From Desulfobacteraceae bacterium (GTDB lineage Bacteria > Desulfobacterota > Desulfobacteria > Desulfobacterales > Desulfococcaceae): a stretch of 33,967 nucleotides of DNA. Position 1 is the stretch's first letter. Each line of letters opens with the position of its first letter. The stretch lies in contig JAABRU010000068.1 in the NCBI GenBank assembly GCA_011390755.1, positions 1-33,967 on the forward strand, in the 5' to 3' direction. This document shows, one piece after another, positions 1-7,660 of the stretch. The position numbers and the translations under genes are program-made. The notes beneath the pieces were generated by a model. It worked only from the letters and a program-made list of their open reading frames with translations, did no database searches and was not told the DNA's origin.

Positions 1-57
1 ACGCAGAGATGCAAAGGTTTTTTCCCTGCGTCCCCTGCGTCTTTGCGGTGAAAACCT
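1..57. repeat. Dispersed palindromic repeat (fragment at window edge)
   Basis: The first ~57 bases read GCAGAGATGCAAAGGTTTT and then, inverted, TGCGTCTTTGCGGTGAAAACC, so the two halves can pair. This looks like one of the short noncoding palindromic repeats common in large deltaproteobacterial genomes. It may extend beyond the window. No coding signal is seen from 1 to 475. Confidence 0.4.
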
Positions 58-111
58 TATTTCCGATAATTTTTGATATAACCCGTCAGATAAATGTTGA
101 CAGAACACTAG

Positions 112-285
112 TGGGTCAAATCGGTTGAATCCCCCTCCCCTGCACCCCAATGCTGTTGACGTAAGAATTTTTCTCCTCCCCCCGGCGGGGGGAGGCCGGG
201 CGGGGGAGAAAGCAGCATCCTGAAAATAATGACAGTTTCCACCCTCCCCCTGCCCCTCCCTGAGGGAGGGGAGTCTTAAGGCCTT
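112..285. repeat. Composite of small repeat elements (element C end plus GC-rich element E)
   Basis: Bases 112-127 (GGGTCAAATCGGTTGA) resemble the terminus of the element whose full copy is at 25110-25243. Bases ~160-285 hold a GC-rich inverted structure (CTCCTCCCCCCGGC / GGGGGGAGG, then CCCTGCCCCTCCC / GAGGGAGGGG) followed by GTCTTAAGG. A related copy lies at 19245-19378. No coding potential is seen. Confidence 0.55.
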
Positions 286-475
286 TCAGGAAAGCGTTAT
301 GATTCGGAGACCTGCTTACATTTGTGAATAATCCGGGATAAAAAATCCGGAAAGATTTCAGAAAGCGGTACTTGCAAAAAACATATCACATATGCTATTA
401 TCAGCCGTTTTTCGGATTTTATTTATTAACGTACAGGGCAGACAATGCCCGTATCACGAAGGAGGACTTGTTACA

Positions 476-1513
476 ATGAAAAAAATGCCGTTCGGAATGA
501 TGAAAACAGTAATGCTTGTATCTCTTGCCCTGATGATTGCACTGCCGGTTTCGCTTTTTGCCGGGGAAACACTGGATGGGGTAAAAAAGAAAGGATTTGT
601 GACAGTCGGTGTCAACGGCAGTCTTTTCGGATTCGGCCAGCCCGATGAAAAAGGCGCCTGGAAAGGACTGGATGTGGATACGGGCCGGGCCGTTGCCGCG
701 GCTGTGTTCGGAGATGCGGAAAAAGTCAAATTTGTTCCCCTGACAGCTGTGCAGCGCTTCACTGCCCTGCAATCGGGTGAAATTGATGTACTTTGCCGTA
801 ACGCCACCCGCACCCTGAGCCGGGATACCGCGCTGGGACTGAATTTTGTCACGGTCAATTATTATGACGGCCAGGCATTCATGATTTCCAAAAAACTGGG
901 GATAAAAAGTGCCAAAGAACTGGAAGGCGCTACTGTCTGCGTACTGCCCGGCACAACAACAGAACAGAACGCCGCAGATTTTTTCCGTGCCAATAACATG
1001 AAATGGAAACCGGTTGTCATTGAGCAGACTGCGGAACTGGCAAAAACTTTTTTTGCGGGCCGCTGTGACTGTCTTACTTCCGATGCATCCCAACTGGCCG
1101 GGACCCGTGCCGTGGCCCCGAATCCGGCAGACTATATCATTCTTCCGGAAATTATCTCCAAAGAACCCCTTGCCCCCGCGGTGCGTCACGGAGACGATCA
1201 GTGGAGAGACATCGTGGATTATGCGGTGCTGGCAATGATTCAGGCCGAAGAACTCGGTATCAGCTCTGAAAATGCGGACGAAATGCTGAAAAGCACAAAT
1301 CCGTCCATCCAGCGTTTTCTGGGAGTAAATGAAGGAAACGGTGCGGCACTGGGACTGGATGAAAAATTTGCCTACAATATTGTAAAACAGGTCGGAAATT
1401 ACGGGGAAATGTTTGAACGCAATGTGGGTGTAAACACATCCCTCGGTCTGAAACGCGGCCTGAATGCGCTGTGGACCAACGGCGGCCTGATGTACGCCCC
1501 GCCTTTTAAATAA
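476..1513 (+). CDS. aapJ: Amino-acid ABC transporter periplasmic binding protein (AapJ/BztA type)
   Basis: This encodes a 345-aa family 3 solute-binding protein, expected to capture polar amino acids in the periplasm and deliver them to an ABC permease. The start at 476 follows a strong Shine-Dalgarno AAGGAGG and gives a typical signal peptide: basic MKKMPFGMMK, a hydrophobic stretch and a likely cleavage after SLFA (about residue 29). A longer in-frame start at 392 would put 28 unlikely residues before it. The mature part shows family hallmarks such as GVNGSLFGFG, GLDVDTGRAVAAAVFGD, CRNATRTLSRD, LPGTTTEQN and a C-terminal GLMYAPPFK, close to general L-amino-acid binding proteins. Length is normal. 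No permease or ATPase genes (aapQMP) follow; the gene is alone between repeats and ends in a terminator, so the transporter partners must be elsewhere. The family call is firm, the exact substrate is not. Confidence 0.9.
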   Translation: MKKMPFGMMKTVMLVSLALMIALPVSLFAGETLDGVKKKGFVTVGVNGSLFGFGQPDEKGAWKGLDVDTGRAVAAAVFGDAEKVKFVPLTAVQRFTALQSGEIDVLCRNATRTLSRDTALGLNFVTVNYYDGQAFMISKKLGIKSAKELEGATVCVLPGTTTEQNAADFFRANNMKWKPVVIEQTAELAKTFFAGRCDCLTSDASQLAGTRAVAPNPADYIILPEIISKEPLAPAVRHGDDQWRDIVDYAVLAMIQAEELGISSENADEMLKSTNPSIQRFLGVNEGNGAALGLDEKFAYNIVKQVGNYGEMFERNVGVNTSLGLKRGLNALWTNGGLMYAPPFK

Positions 1514-1542
1514 AAATATCCTGTCATTATTTCCAAAATATT

Positions 1543-1603
1543 CCGTATCCGGAAACCGCTTTCCGGTTCTCCGGATACGGACATATCCGAACCCCCCTTT
1601 TTA
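1543..1603 (+). terminator. Rho-independent terminator after the binding-protein gene
   Basis: An inverted repeat CCGTATCCGGA (1543-1553) / TCCGGATACGG (1570-1580) encloses a short loop that can also pair. A C-run and then TTTTT follow about 15 bases downstream. It sits 30 bases past the stop codon at 1513. Confidence 0.6.
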
Positions 1604-1864
1604 ATAAACGTCAATAAACTTCAATAAAGGGCCATCGGACAGTCACAGCGGAGTGCGAAAATGAAGACCGGAGGCCGGTTTTTCGCAGACACTTAAATAT
1701 AAATTGAGCGGTTCTCAGACCTGAAAATGATTTCCGGCCGGAAATATCAGGGGCTCAGCGGTTTCCGGCTCTTCACCCGCCGGGTGAAAAGCGTAAAACA
1801 TGCAAAGTTCCGCTTACCGGACATTCAGTCGGTTTATCTGAAAAAAAACCGCTCAATTCAGGTT

Positions 1865-1934
1865 AAACTTTCAGTTTGGATTCCTCGGTCCGGACTTTTT
1901 AAAAGGGTAAAAGATTTATTTGACAGACCACTTA
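1865..1934 (+). repeat. Dispersed repeat, 70 bp, second copy at 21689-21758
   Basis: From AAACTTTCAGTTTGGA to GACAGACCACTTA this segment is nearly identical to 21689-21758. Both copies contain GGTCCGGACTTTTTAAAAGG. The repeat creates a spurious 83-codon ORF (1727-1978). The wider gap 1604-2053 shows no convincing gene. Confidence 0.75.
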
Positions 1935-2053
1935 GCCTGATGCACATGACCTACGGGACTTCGGGTTCGCATTATTGAGGAAATATCCGCCGGAATATCC
2001 GCAATTTCATCAAAATTTTTCCATTTTCCCGCAGCAGATGCAAGTCCTTCTGC

Positions 2054-2079
2054 TCCTGTGAATCCCGGTTCAGACAATC
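2054..2079. repeat. Short gene-end repeat (CCTGTGAATCCCGGTTCAGACAAT family)
   Basis: CCTGTGAATCCCGGTTCAG is repeated exactly at ~12928-12946. In both places it ends within a few bases of the stop codon of a minus-strand gene (2081 and 12953). It resembles widely dispersed repeats of unknown function seen downstream of genes. Confidence 0.6.
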
Positions 2080-2080
2080 T

Positions 2081-2674
2081 TCAGTTCCGCCTCCAGTTTT
2101 TCAGGATATATCTGAGTTCCTTCGGGCTTTGGGCAAGGAGCGTTTTTTTCGGTGTGACACGTCTTTTCAGGAATTTCTGCATGGTATGAATCTTGCCGAT
2201 AAGTTCACTTTTTTCAATACCTTCTGTGCATCCTTTTTCAAGCCCTTTCTCAGGCCCTTCCCTGCGGCCTTTTTCAATACCCATCTGTATCAGTTCCTGA
2301 CCGGCAACGGTTTTGTCCAGAGGTGTCAGTTGTATCATTTTTTCGATCTCCTTTCCTGTCAGTTTGGGAAACCGGTTCAGAATGGCGGTTTCCAGAAGTT
2401 CTGTCAGGGTTTTGTTTGTGCATTCCGGCAGTTTCAGAGAATCAATTTCCGATTTCCAGACGGGAACGGCTTCCGGCAGCTTTTCCTTTTTTGGGAAAAC
2501 AGGAGGTTTCAGCACGGTCAGGGGAGAAGCTTTGTCCTGCACTGTTTTGAGGCAGTCGGGCAGGTACAGGCGGATCAGTCGGTTCGGAGAAACAAACTCC
2601 ACCGGGCAGTTGCCGGGGGCATATTTTTTATCAATGAAAAGAATAACCGCATGACGGAAGAACACGGACTGCAC
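2081..2674 (-). pseudogene. Truncated Rpn/DUF2887-type putative transposase-nuclease (C-terminal part)
   Basis: The reading frame gives up to 197 aa resembling the C-terminal half of DUF2887/Rpn-type PD-(D/E)XK putative transposases. It has SPNRLIRLYLPD, then LLETAILNRFPKLTGKEIE, a conserved module of this family, then a charged tail rich in EKGxEKG that is typical of these proteins. The N-terminal half that should carry the D and ExK nuclease residues is absent, because homology-like sequence starts only around 2655, where the frame runs into a fragment of another gene on the opposite strand. The first residues (MQSVFFRH) therefore probably come from read-through of unrelated DNA. It is most likely a decayed gene. 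Family assignment is from motif recognition only. Confidence 0.6.
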
Positions 2675-2806
2675 CCGGAAGACCTGCCTGAAATCGGATA
2701 TGCTGACACAATTGCCGAAATTCTGTGCGGAAACCGGAAACTGAACCGTTATCAGATAATGGCCTTAGGCAAACATTTCGGATACAGTCCCGCTGTTTTT
2801 CTGTGA
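2651..2806 (+). pseudogene. HigA-type antitoxin remnant (C-terminal 51 aa)
   Basis: The 51 codons from 2651 read MTEEHGLHPEDLPEIG, then a helix ending EILCGNRKLNRYQI and LGKHFGYSPAVFL. This matches the C-terminal half of HigA antitoxins, which bind operator DNA with an HTH of this kind: mEEhGlkqkDLpeIG, a recognition helix, then lskrFgvspavFi. The N-terminal half, normally 50-70 residues, is missing, and no HigB toxin gene is present. The upstream DNA belongs to the opposed Rpn/DUF2887 fragment, so both genes were cut at about 2650. No Shine-Dalgarno sequence is evident before the ATG, so expression is doubtful. Confidence 0.6.
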
Positions 2807-2816
2807 AAACAGCCGG

Positions 2817-4805
2817 TCATACGGCATTCCCCGGCCGCATCAGCGTAACAAGATTTTTTCTGCACGACTGCAGCCTTCTGTGACCCGGCGCGAAATGCTT
2901 TTCCATGATCGCCAGGGATGTTCTGAAGTATCCGATACTTTCCTCATACTGCCCCCGTGCTTTACACACCAGCCCCTGATTCATCAGAGCGGCAGCCATG
3001 AAAGGATGTTCATCGCTGAATTCTGATTTTACAGGCAGCAGGAACCGGCGGATCATCTCTTCGGCTTTGGTCAGACTGCCCAGATGAACGCAGGTTTCAC
3101 ACAGTTTTGCCAGGCAGGAAAGGGAGCGGTAATGCTGATTTCCCAAAATTCCGGTAAACAGAGAAAAAGATTCACGGAAAAATGCCTCTGCCTCCGCATA
3201 TCTGCCCCGGAACAGCTCCAGTGTGCCCAGTCTTTCCAGGGTGATGGCAGTGGAAAGATGTTCTTTTCCCATCAGTCTGCGGTTGATCTCCAGACTTTCA
3301 TACAGAAGGGTTTCGGCCTCCCGGTATCTGCCCTGGTAAGTGCAGAGTTCTCCCAGTTTTCCGAGACTGATGACCATTCCCGGATGTCCCCTTCCGAATA
3401 TGCTTCTGACTTTATCCAGACTTTCTCTGAGAAGGGGTTCGGCCTCTTCATAGCGGCCCAGGTCGCAGTACAGTTTCCCTACAACATTCATGCACACCAG
3501 GGTGGAGGGATGGGAAGGGCCCAGCACCTTTCTCATCTTTTCCAGACTCTGTACCAGCAGTTGTTCGGATTCTCCGAATCTTCCCTGGTATTTATACAGC
3601 CTGCCGAGAAATTCACAGATGTGGATGACATCATTGTCATTTTCTCCGAACCGTTTTTCCCGGATTGCCAAAGCCCTTTTCAGATATTGCTCTGCTTTTC
3701 TGTATTTTCCACGGATTTCACAGATCAGCCCCAGGTCTTTGAGCACGGATGCTGTGCGGCCTTCCTCTCTTTCTGTTTCGCATATCTCCAGGGCTCTTTC
3801 AAACAGGCTTTCACATTTTTCATATTCCCCGATACATTTGTAGAGCCAGCCGATTTCCAGTAAGGCAGCGGCAGGATCATAGGGAAATTTTTCCCGGTAT
3901 TTTTTCAGGATTTCAAGGGATTTTTCCAGCGGGGGCCGGGCCTCCCTGTAGTCTCCGGCCAGGCGGTATGCACTGCCCTGCCGGATGAGATAACCCGCTA
4001 GAATGACTTCCCATTGCTCCCCTTCGGGCACGGTATCCGCTGCTGCTTTATAATGGCAGGCCGATTTTCTGTAGTTGAGACGGGCATATTCCAGGTTCCC
4101 TCTTTCCGCATTGGTTTCTGCTGCGGATAAGAGCCGACGGTGAAGGTTTTCCCGAAACTGTTCTGCGATTTCCGTATCCCGTTTTACTGCGCTTTCCAGA
4201 AAGAAATCCGCCCGGTCAAAACTGCCCGCGTCCAGTTCGGCTTTTGCTTTTCTTTTCAGGCGCATAATTTCCGGATCATCGGAACGGAATGTTTCAAATT
4301 TTGCCAGCATTTCCCTGTATTCCCCGGCAAATTTCCGCAGGGCCGCATCCAGGTTTTCCAGAGGCACTTTCTGTATATCCAGAATCCGGAAAAAATTGTT
4401 CAGGGCGGTCCGGGTGATGCCAAGCTCTTCGGACAGTTGCAGGATATTTGTTTCCGGGCAGACCGGGGGATCGTTTGCAGGACAGTTTGCCTGCCGGATG
4501 ATTTCTTTGAACTGTTCATCCGGAATATCCGGATCGGTAAACAGTTCCGCATCCGCATGAAAACAGAAGGCCGCATCTCCGATTCTGCTTTCGGGAATTC
4601 CCTGATTTTCCCATCGGCTGACAGTTCTGACAGACTGCTGTTTTCCGAAAACCGAAATCCATTTTTCCGCAATCCCGCGTTTGTTTTCCGGAAGTCCCGA
4701 ACCGCCTTCCACCAGTTCGGTCTGCGTCAGGCCAAAAACATCATATCTTGCGGTTTTCAGGCGTTTTCCGGCAATAAGACTGCATATTTCCTTTTTTCTT
4801 GCCAT
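2817..4805 (-). CDS. HTH and tetratricopeptide-repeat (kinesin-light-chain-type) protein
   Basis: A 662-aa protein. The N-terminal ~70 residues (AGKRLKTARYDVFGLTQTEL ... VRTVSRWENQGIPESR) look like an XRE-type helix-turn-helix interrupted by an insert. A second HTH-like segment (ILQLSEELGITRTALNNFF) lies near residues 122-140. From about residue 200 to the end are around ten 42-aa TPRs of the kinesin-light-chain type, for example GRYEEAEPLLRESLDKVR and GKYRKAEQYLKRALAIREK. The layout suggests a DNA-binding or signal protein that docks partners through its TPRs; no enzyme motif is visible. Its TPRs resemble those of the CHAT protease at 7661-12172. The gene is divergent from 5191 and its start region carries an 11-bp-phased repeat that could be an operator. 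Function is unknown. Confidence 0.8.
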   Translation of the reverse strand: MARKKEICSLIAGKRLKTARYDVFGLTQTELVEGGSGLPENKRGIAEKWISVFGKQQSVRTVSRWENQGIPESRIGDAAFCFHADAELFTDPDIPDEQFKEIIRQANCPANDPPVCPETNILQLSEELGITRTALNNFFRILDIQKVPLENLDAALRKFAGEYREMLAKFETFRSDDPEIMRLKRKAKAELDAGSFDRADFFLESAVKRDTEIAEQFRENLHRRLLSAAETNAERGNLEYARLNYRKSACHYKAAADTVPEGEQWEVILAGYLIRQGSAYRLAGDYREARPPLEKSLEILKKYREKFPYDPAAALLEIGWLYKCIGEYEKCESLFERALEICETEREEGRTASVLKDLGLICEIRGKYRKAEQYLKRALAIREKRFGENDNDVIHICEFLGRLYKYQGRFGESEQLLVQSLEKMRKVLGPSHPSTLVCMNVVGKLYCDLGRYEEAEPLLRESLDKVRSIFGRGHPGMVISLGKLGELCTYQGRYREAETLLYESLEINRRLMGKEHLSTAITLERLGTLELFRGRYAEAEAFFRESFSLFTGILGNQHYRSLSCLAKLCETCVHLGSLTKAEEMIRRFLLPVKSEFSDEHPFMAAALMNQGLVCKARGQYEESIGYFRTSLAIMEKHFAPGHRRLQSCRKNLVTLMRPGNAV

Positions 4806-4811
4806 GTTTCA

Positions 4812-4851
4812 TGTCCGGTCCGTGTCCGGTTTATGTCTGATTTATGCTGGT
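4812..4851. promoter_or_regulatory. Four 11-bp-phased repeats at the start of the HTH-TPR gene
   Basis: TGTCCGG at 4812, TGTCCGG at 4823, TGTCTGA at 4834 and TGCTGGT at 4845 are spaced exactly 11 bases, about one helical turn. They end 6 bases before the minus-strand start codon at 4805. This placement fits an operator for autoregulation by the HTH domain, but binding is inferred. Confidence 0.35.
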
Positions 4852-5190
4852 TGTTTTCTGCATGGTTTTTCTGTATTTTTCCCTTTATCATAAAAATTCA
4901 AACCTGGAAAGAAAGGATAAGTCTTATGAAAAAATCTGCTTTTTCACCAGTGCTGAGATTTTCGGATTGCAGCATACTTTCCGGATTTCACATTATTGCT
5001 TTGTCAGGTTTGATTTTGTGCGTTTAACTGTTCATAAAAACCGGATTTTTTGGGAAAAGTCCGTTTTTTTTGCAGCTCACAGATTCAAGACTGACAGGGT
5101 ATTATGATGTATTTCAAATTAATATCTGTTTGCCGGGAGATATTCGCGGCAGCAACAGATTGCCATATCTAAATAAATCGGAGATCAATA
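4852..5190. other. Divergent intergenic region with no clear gene
   Basis: The 339 bases between the HTH-TPR gene and the zinc-ribbon gene should hold two divergent promoters. A 33-codon frame at 4926-5027 (+) has a weak AGGA upstream but is low-complexity in character and is not called as a gene. I see no clear -10/-35 pair. Confidence 0.4.
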
Positions 5191-6261
5191 ATGAAAATCA
5201 CATGTGCGGACTGCAGGGCTGTTTACAATATCAGTGATGACAGAATCCCGGAGCAGGGGATTGACACAGTATGCAAAAAATGCGGCAAATCCCTTCATAT
5301 TGCCAAAGACAGACAGCATTCTGAAAACAGAGGAGAAGATATTCTTACTGAAACCCGTCTGACAGAATGCAGGGAATGCGGAAAAGAAATCAGTTTTCAG
5401 GCCAAAACCTGCCCCCACTGCGGAGTCAGAGTAAAACCCGGAATCTTTGACAAAGTGAAAAAACAGGTGGGGGAAATCGGGGAATCAGCAAAGGAAAAAG
5501 CCGGTTCTCTGGGGGAAATAAGCAAAGATGCCGTAAAACATATGGACAAAGAGCAGTTGAAAGAACTGGCAAAGCGCACATCCGAAATTACATCCCGGCA
5601 TTCCGGAAAGATTGACCGGTTGCTGCGTTTTTCCTTCCGCTTCGGCAAACTGGTGTCGGCTTTTTTTATTTTTATCTTTTTCCTGCTTTTTATCTCCGGC
5701 ATTGCCTACTATTTCATAGCCGGAAATGCGGGCTTCCGGCAGCCCCGGTTTGAGGATGTCCGGCCCATGCTGGAAGAGGACGGGAAATCATATTCCTCCC
5801 ATGATTTTTCTGAAATTGACAGAAAGAGAAAAGTGGAAAACACATACGGGGACAGTATCAAAAAACTGATTGTTGCCTACGGTTTTTCCGAAGGAACCTA
5901 TGATGTTATGCTGAAATGGATGATGAATGTTCCGGAAAAATTTCAGGAACAGTTCATGGACGGTATGGAGGATTTTCTGAAAGATACGGAAAAATGGGCG
6001 AAAAAGAACAATGAAAAACATCTTCAGTACCATGAGGCCGCCAATACCTACCAGGAAATGTTTTTCAGTGCCCTCGGTGAGATGAAAGAAAAAAATCAGG
6101 AGATTTCCGAACGGAAAATGGCGATTCTGGGGTCCATTGCCGCATCCCTGCTGCTGTTCATCATTTTTCTGATCATTCCCATCCTGATTAAAATTGAGGA
6201 AAATTCAGCCAATACGGTTTCGGCACTGGAGAATATTATCCGGAGCCGTTCAGCAGAATAG
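5191..6261 (+). CDS. Two-zinc-ribbon membrane protein (MJ0042-type)
   Basis: A 356-aa protein with an N-terminal MJ0042-type zinc ribbon (C5-x2-C8 and C28-x2-C31), a second zinc ribbon (C60-x2-C63 and C74-x2-C77) and an amphipathic, charged linker (about 84-135). There are two predicted transmembrane segments, near 153-177 and 310-335. The ~130 residues between them are hydrophilic and helical, and the C-terminal ~20 residues are polar. Zinc ribbons of this kind bind metal and often mediate protein or nucleic-acid contacts at the membrane; no catalytic motif is seen. GGAG lies about 9 bases before the start. The gene converges with the small hydrophobic protein gene, whose stop lies 17 bases away. 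Function is not recognised. Confidence 0.8.
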   Translation: MKITCADCRAVYNISDDRIPEQGIDTVCKKCGKSLHIAKDRQHSENRGEDILTETRLTECRECGKEISFQAKTCPHCGVRVKPGIFDKVKKQVGEIGESAKEKAGSLGEISKDAVKHMDKEQLKELAKRTSEITSRHSGKIDRLLRFSFRFGKLVSAFFIFIFFLLFISGIAYYFIAGNAGFRQPRFEDVRPMLEEDGKSYSSHDFSEIDRKRKVENTYGDSIKKLIVAYGFSEGTYDVMLKWMMNVPEKFQEQFMDGMEDFLKDTEKWAKKNNEKHLQYHEAANTYQEMFFSALGEMKEKNQEISERKMAILGSIAASLLLFIIFLIIPILIKIEENSANTVSALENIIRSRSAE

Positions 6262-6278
6262 AGCGGATGTCTTTTCTG

Positions 6279-6722
6279 CTAACCTGCTTCGTAATAATTC
6301 AGAGTCAGTTCTTTTGAACCGGCAATCTGTTTTGCAATCCGGTAGCAGTCTTCCACATGCGAATTTCCGATATATTTCATGGCTCCGACGCTGACGGATA
6401 CGGCACAGACCTGACCGATGACCGGGATGTATTTTGCGATTTCCTTTGCCGTGACTCTGACGCCGATCCGTTTCAGCACCGTGAGGATGATCTCTTTGGT
6501 GACAGCGCGGCCGATGACTTCGGAACCGGCTTTTGTGATAAGACTGAAGATGAGCATTTTTATGCGGTAATCATAGGTGTCAATCTGCTCTTTGGACAGC
6601 CCGAATTTTCTGTTGACAGAAGAGAGGAGTTTTATGAGTATGCCGACATCGGCTGCGATATCCGCTCCCGGAACGGGAATCAGACTGGCGGCACCGGAGA
6701 CAACCGCCCTTTTTGTTACCAT
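6279..6722 (-). CDS. Small hydrophobic protein, EcsC/DUF697-like, possible non-ATG start
   Basis: At least 147 aa, with a hydrophobic SGAASLIPVPGADIAADV segment, GLSKEQIDTYDYRIK and a second hydrophobic region near AKYIPVIGQVCAVSVSVGA. This resembles EcsC/DUF697-like membrane-associated proteins of unknown role. The frame stays open upstream of the ATG at 6722 and reads LPTQFQNLESIRKECKA, which looks like genuine family N-terminus, but no ATG, GTG or TTG occurs there. The best Shine-Dalgarno (AGGAGA, 6788-6783) lies 6 bases before an ATA (6776) and 9 before a CTG (6773), so translation may start at a rare codon or the original ATG is mutated. It is last in the minus-strand run after the Gly-zipper gene. 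Confidence 0.7.
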   Translation of the reverse strand: MVTKRAVVSGAASLIPVPGADIAADVGILIKLLSSVNRKFGLSKEQIDTYDYRIKMLIFSLITKAGSEVIGRAVTKEIILTVLKRIGVRVTAKEIAKYIPVIGQVCAVSVSVGAMKYIGNSHVEDCYRIAKQIAGSKELTLNYYEAG

Positions 6723-6880
6723 TGCTTTGCATTCTTTGCGGATGGATTCCAGATTCTGAAATTGGGTCGGCAGTATGGTTTTTCTCCTAATGAAAGTCTG
6801 GGACTGTAAAATGATTACGGAATAAGTGCCAAACTTTCAGTTCGGCACTCCGGGGTTTTTATTTGGACAGCGGAATATTC

Positions 6881-7474
6881 TCAGTCTTCATCATCACTGA
6901 AAAGCCAGTAAACCGCTGCCCCCACTCCTACGGCTATGACAACCGGTGCTGCGATAACCGTTGCGGCTCCGGCGGCCATGCCTCCTCCCACTGCGGCTCC
7001 GATGGTTGCCAATCCTGCCGGGCCTGCACCTGCAACTGTCAAAGCCCCTACAGATGCGGCGGTTCCGATTCCGGCACCTACCTGTGTTCCTACACGGGCA
7101 GCCTCATCCGCTTCGGTATTACCGTCATAAATGTATTTGTTCATTAATGAGGCTGCTGCAAAACCGCCGCCTCCGGCTGTAAGTGCAGTGCCTGCGACAA
7201 CCCCACCTCCAACAGCGGCACCTGTAGCCGCCATTGTGCTCATAATGCCGGAACCGGATGCTCCCGCCACTGTGGAAACAGTTGTGGCAACTGTGGCAAC
7301 TTCCACGACATCACTGGCAGTGCCGATTTTTTCCACATAGGGATTATCAGAAATATACTGCCCGGCCTGAGCCGCATTGGCGGTATATTGGAGAGTTTTT
7401 CTGACACCGTTTTCTGCAAATGCGGAAGAGCAGGAAAGAATAAGAATGATAATAATGGTTATAAACTGTTTCAT
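6881..7474 (-). CDS. Secreted glycine/alanine-rich (Gly-zipper) protein
   Basis: A 197-aa protein with a clear signal peptide (MKQFITIIIILILSCSSAFA, cleavage after about residue 20) and a body dominated by Gly/Ala-rich, non-polar stretches with GxxxG-like spacing (AATGAAVGGGVVAGTALTAG; GAAVGGGMAAGAATVIAAP). It ends in a hydrophobic helix (VVIAVGVGAAVYWLF) and an acidic tail SDDED. Such glycine zippers pack helices in membranes and occur in outer-membrane-associated and pore-forming proteins. The exact family is not recognised. A strong Shine-Dalgarno (AAGGAGG) precedes the ATG. It lies 186 bases downstream of the TPR-CHAT gene on the same strand, so it could be a co-expressed effector or substrate; that link is inference. 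Confidence 0.75.
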   Translation of the reverse strand: MKQFITIIIILILSCSSAFAENGVRKTLQYTANAAQAGQYISDNPYVEKIGTASDVVEVATVATTVSTVAGASGSGIMSTMAATGAAVGGGVVAGTALTAGGGGFAAASLMNKYIYDGNTEADEAARVGTQVGAGIGTAASVGALTVAGAGPAGLATIGAAVGGGMAAGAATVIAAPVVIAVGVGAAVYWLFSDDED

Positions 7475-7660
7475 AAATCCTCCTTGTCTGTGTTGGTTTA
7501 TGGATGATTTGAATTGTCTGACAGTAAGTCGTCAGGTTTCAGAAAAAAGTGACCGGAAAAATCATTTTTTTTTCAACGATGCGATATACTGTATGAGGCT
7601 ATGACGAAGGAAGATCGGAAAAGGTGACAGGAAAGAGGGAATTTTTTTCGGATTCCGGAA

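Noticed and set aside
392-475. Longer start for the amino-acid binding protein
   Set aside because: The ATG at 476 has AAGGAGG and a normal signal peptide; the extra 28 residues do not look like protein of this family.
1727-1978. 83-codon ORF on the plus strand
   Set aside because: Its second half is a dispersed 70-bp repeat also found at 21689-21758, where it yields a different ORF; no Shine-Dalgarno.
4926-5027. 33-codon ORF with a hydrophobic C-terminus
   Set aside because: Weak Shine-Dalgarno and no recognisable family; kept only as a note in the intergenic entry.
6881-7474. Bacterial gasdermin
   Set aside because: It has a cleavable signal peptide and Gly-zipper composition; gasdermins lack a signal peptide and have a mixed alpha/beta pore domain.
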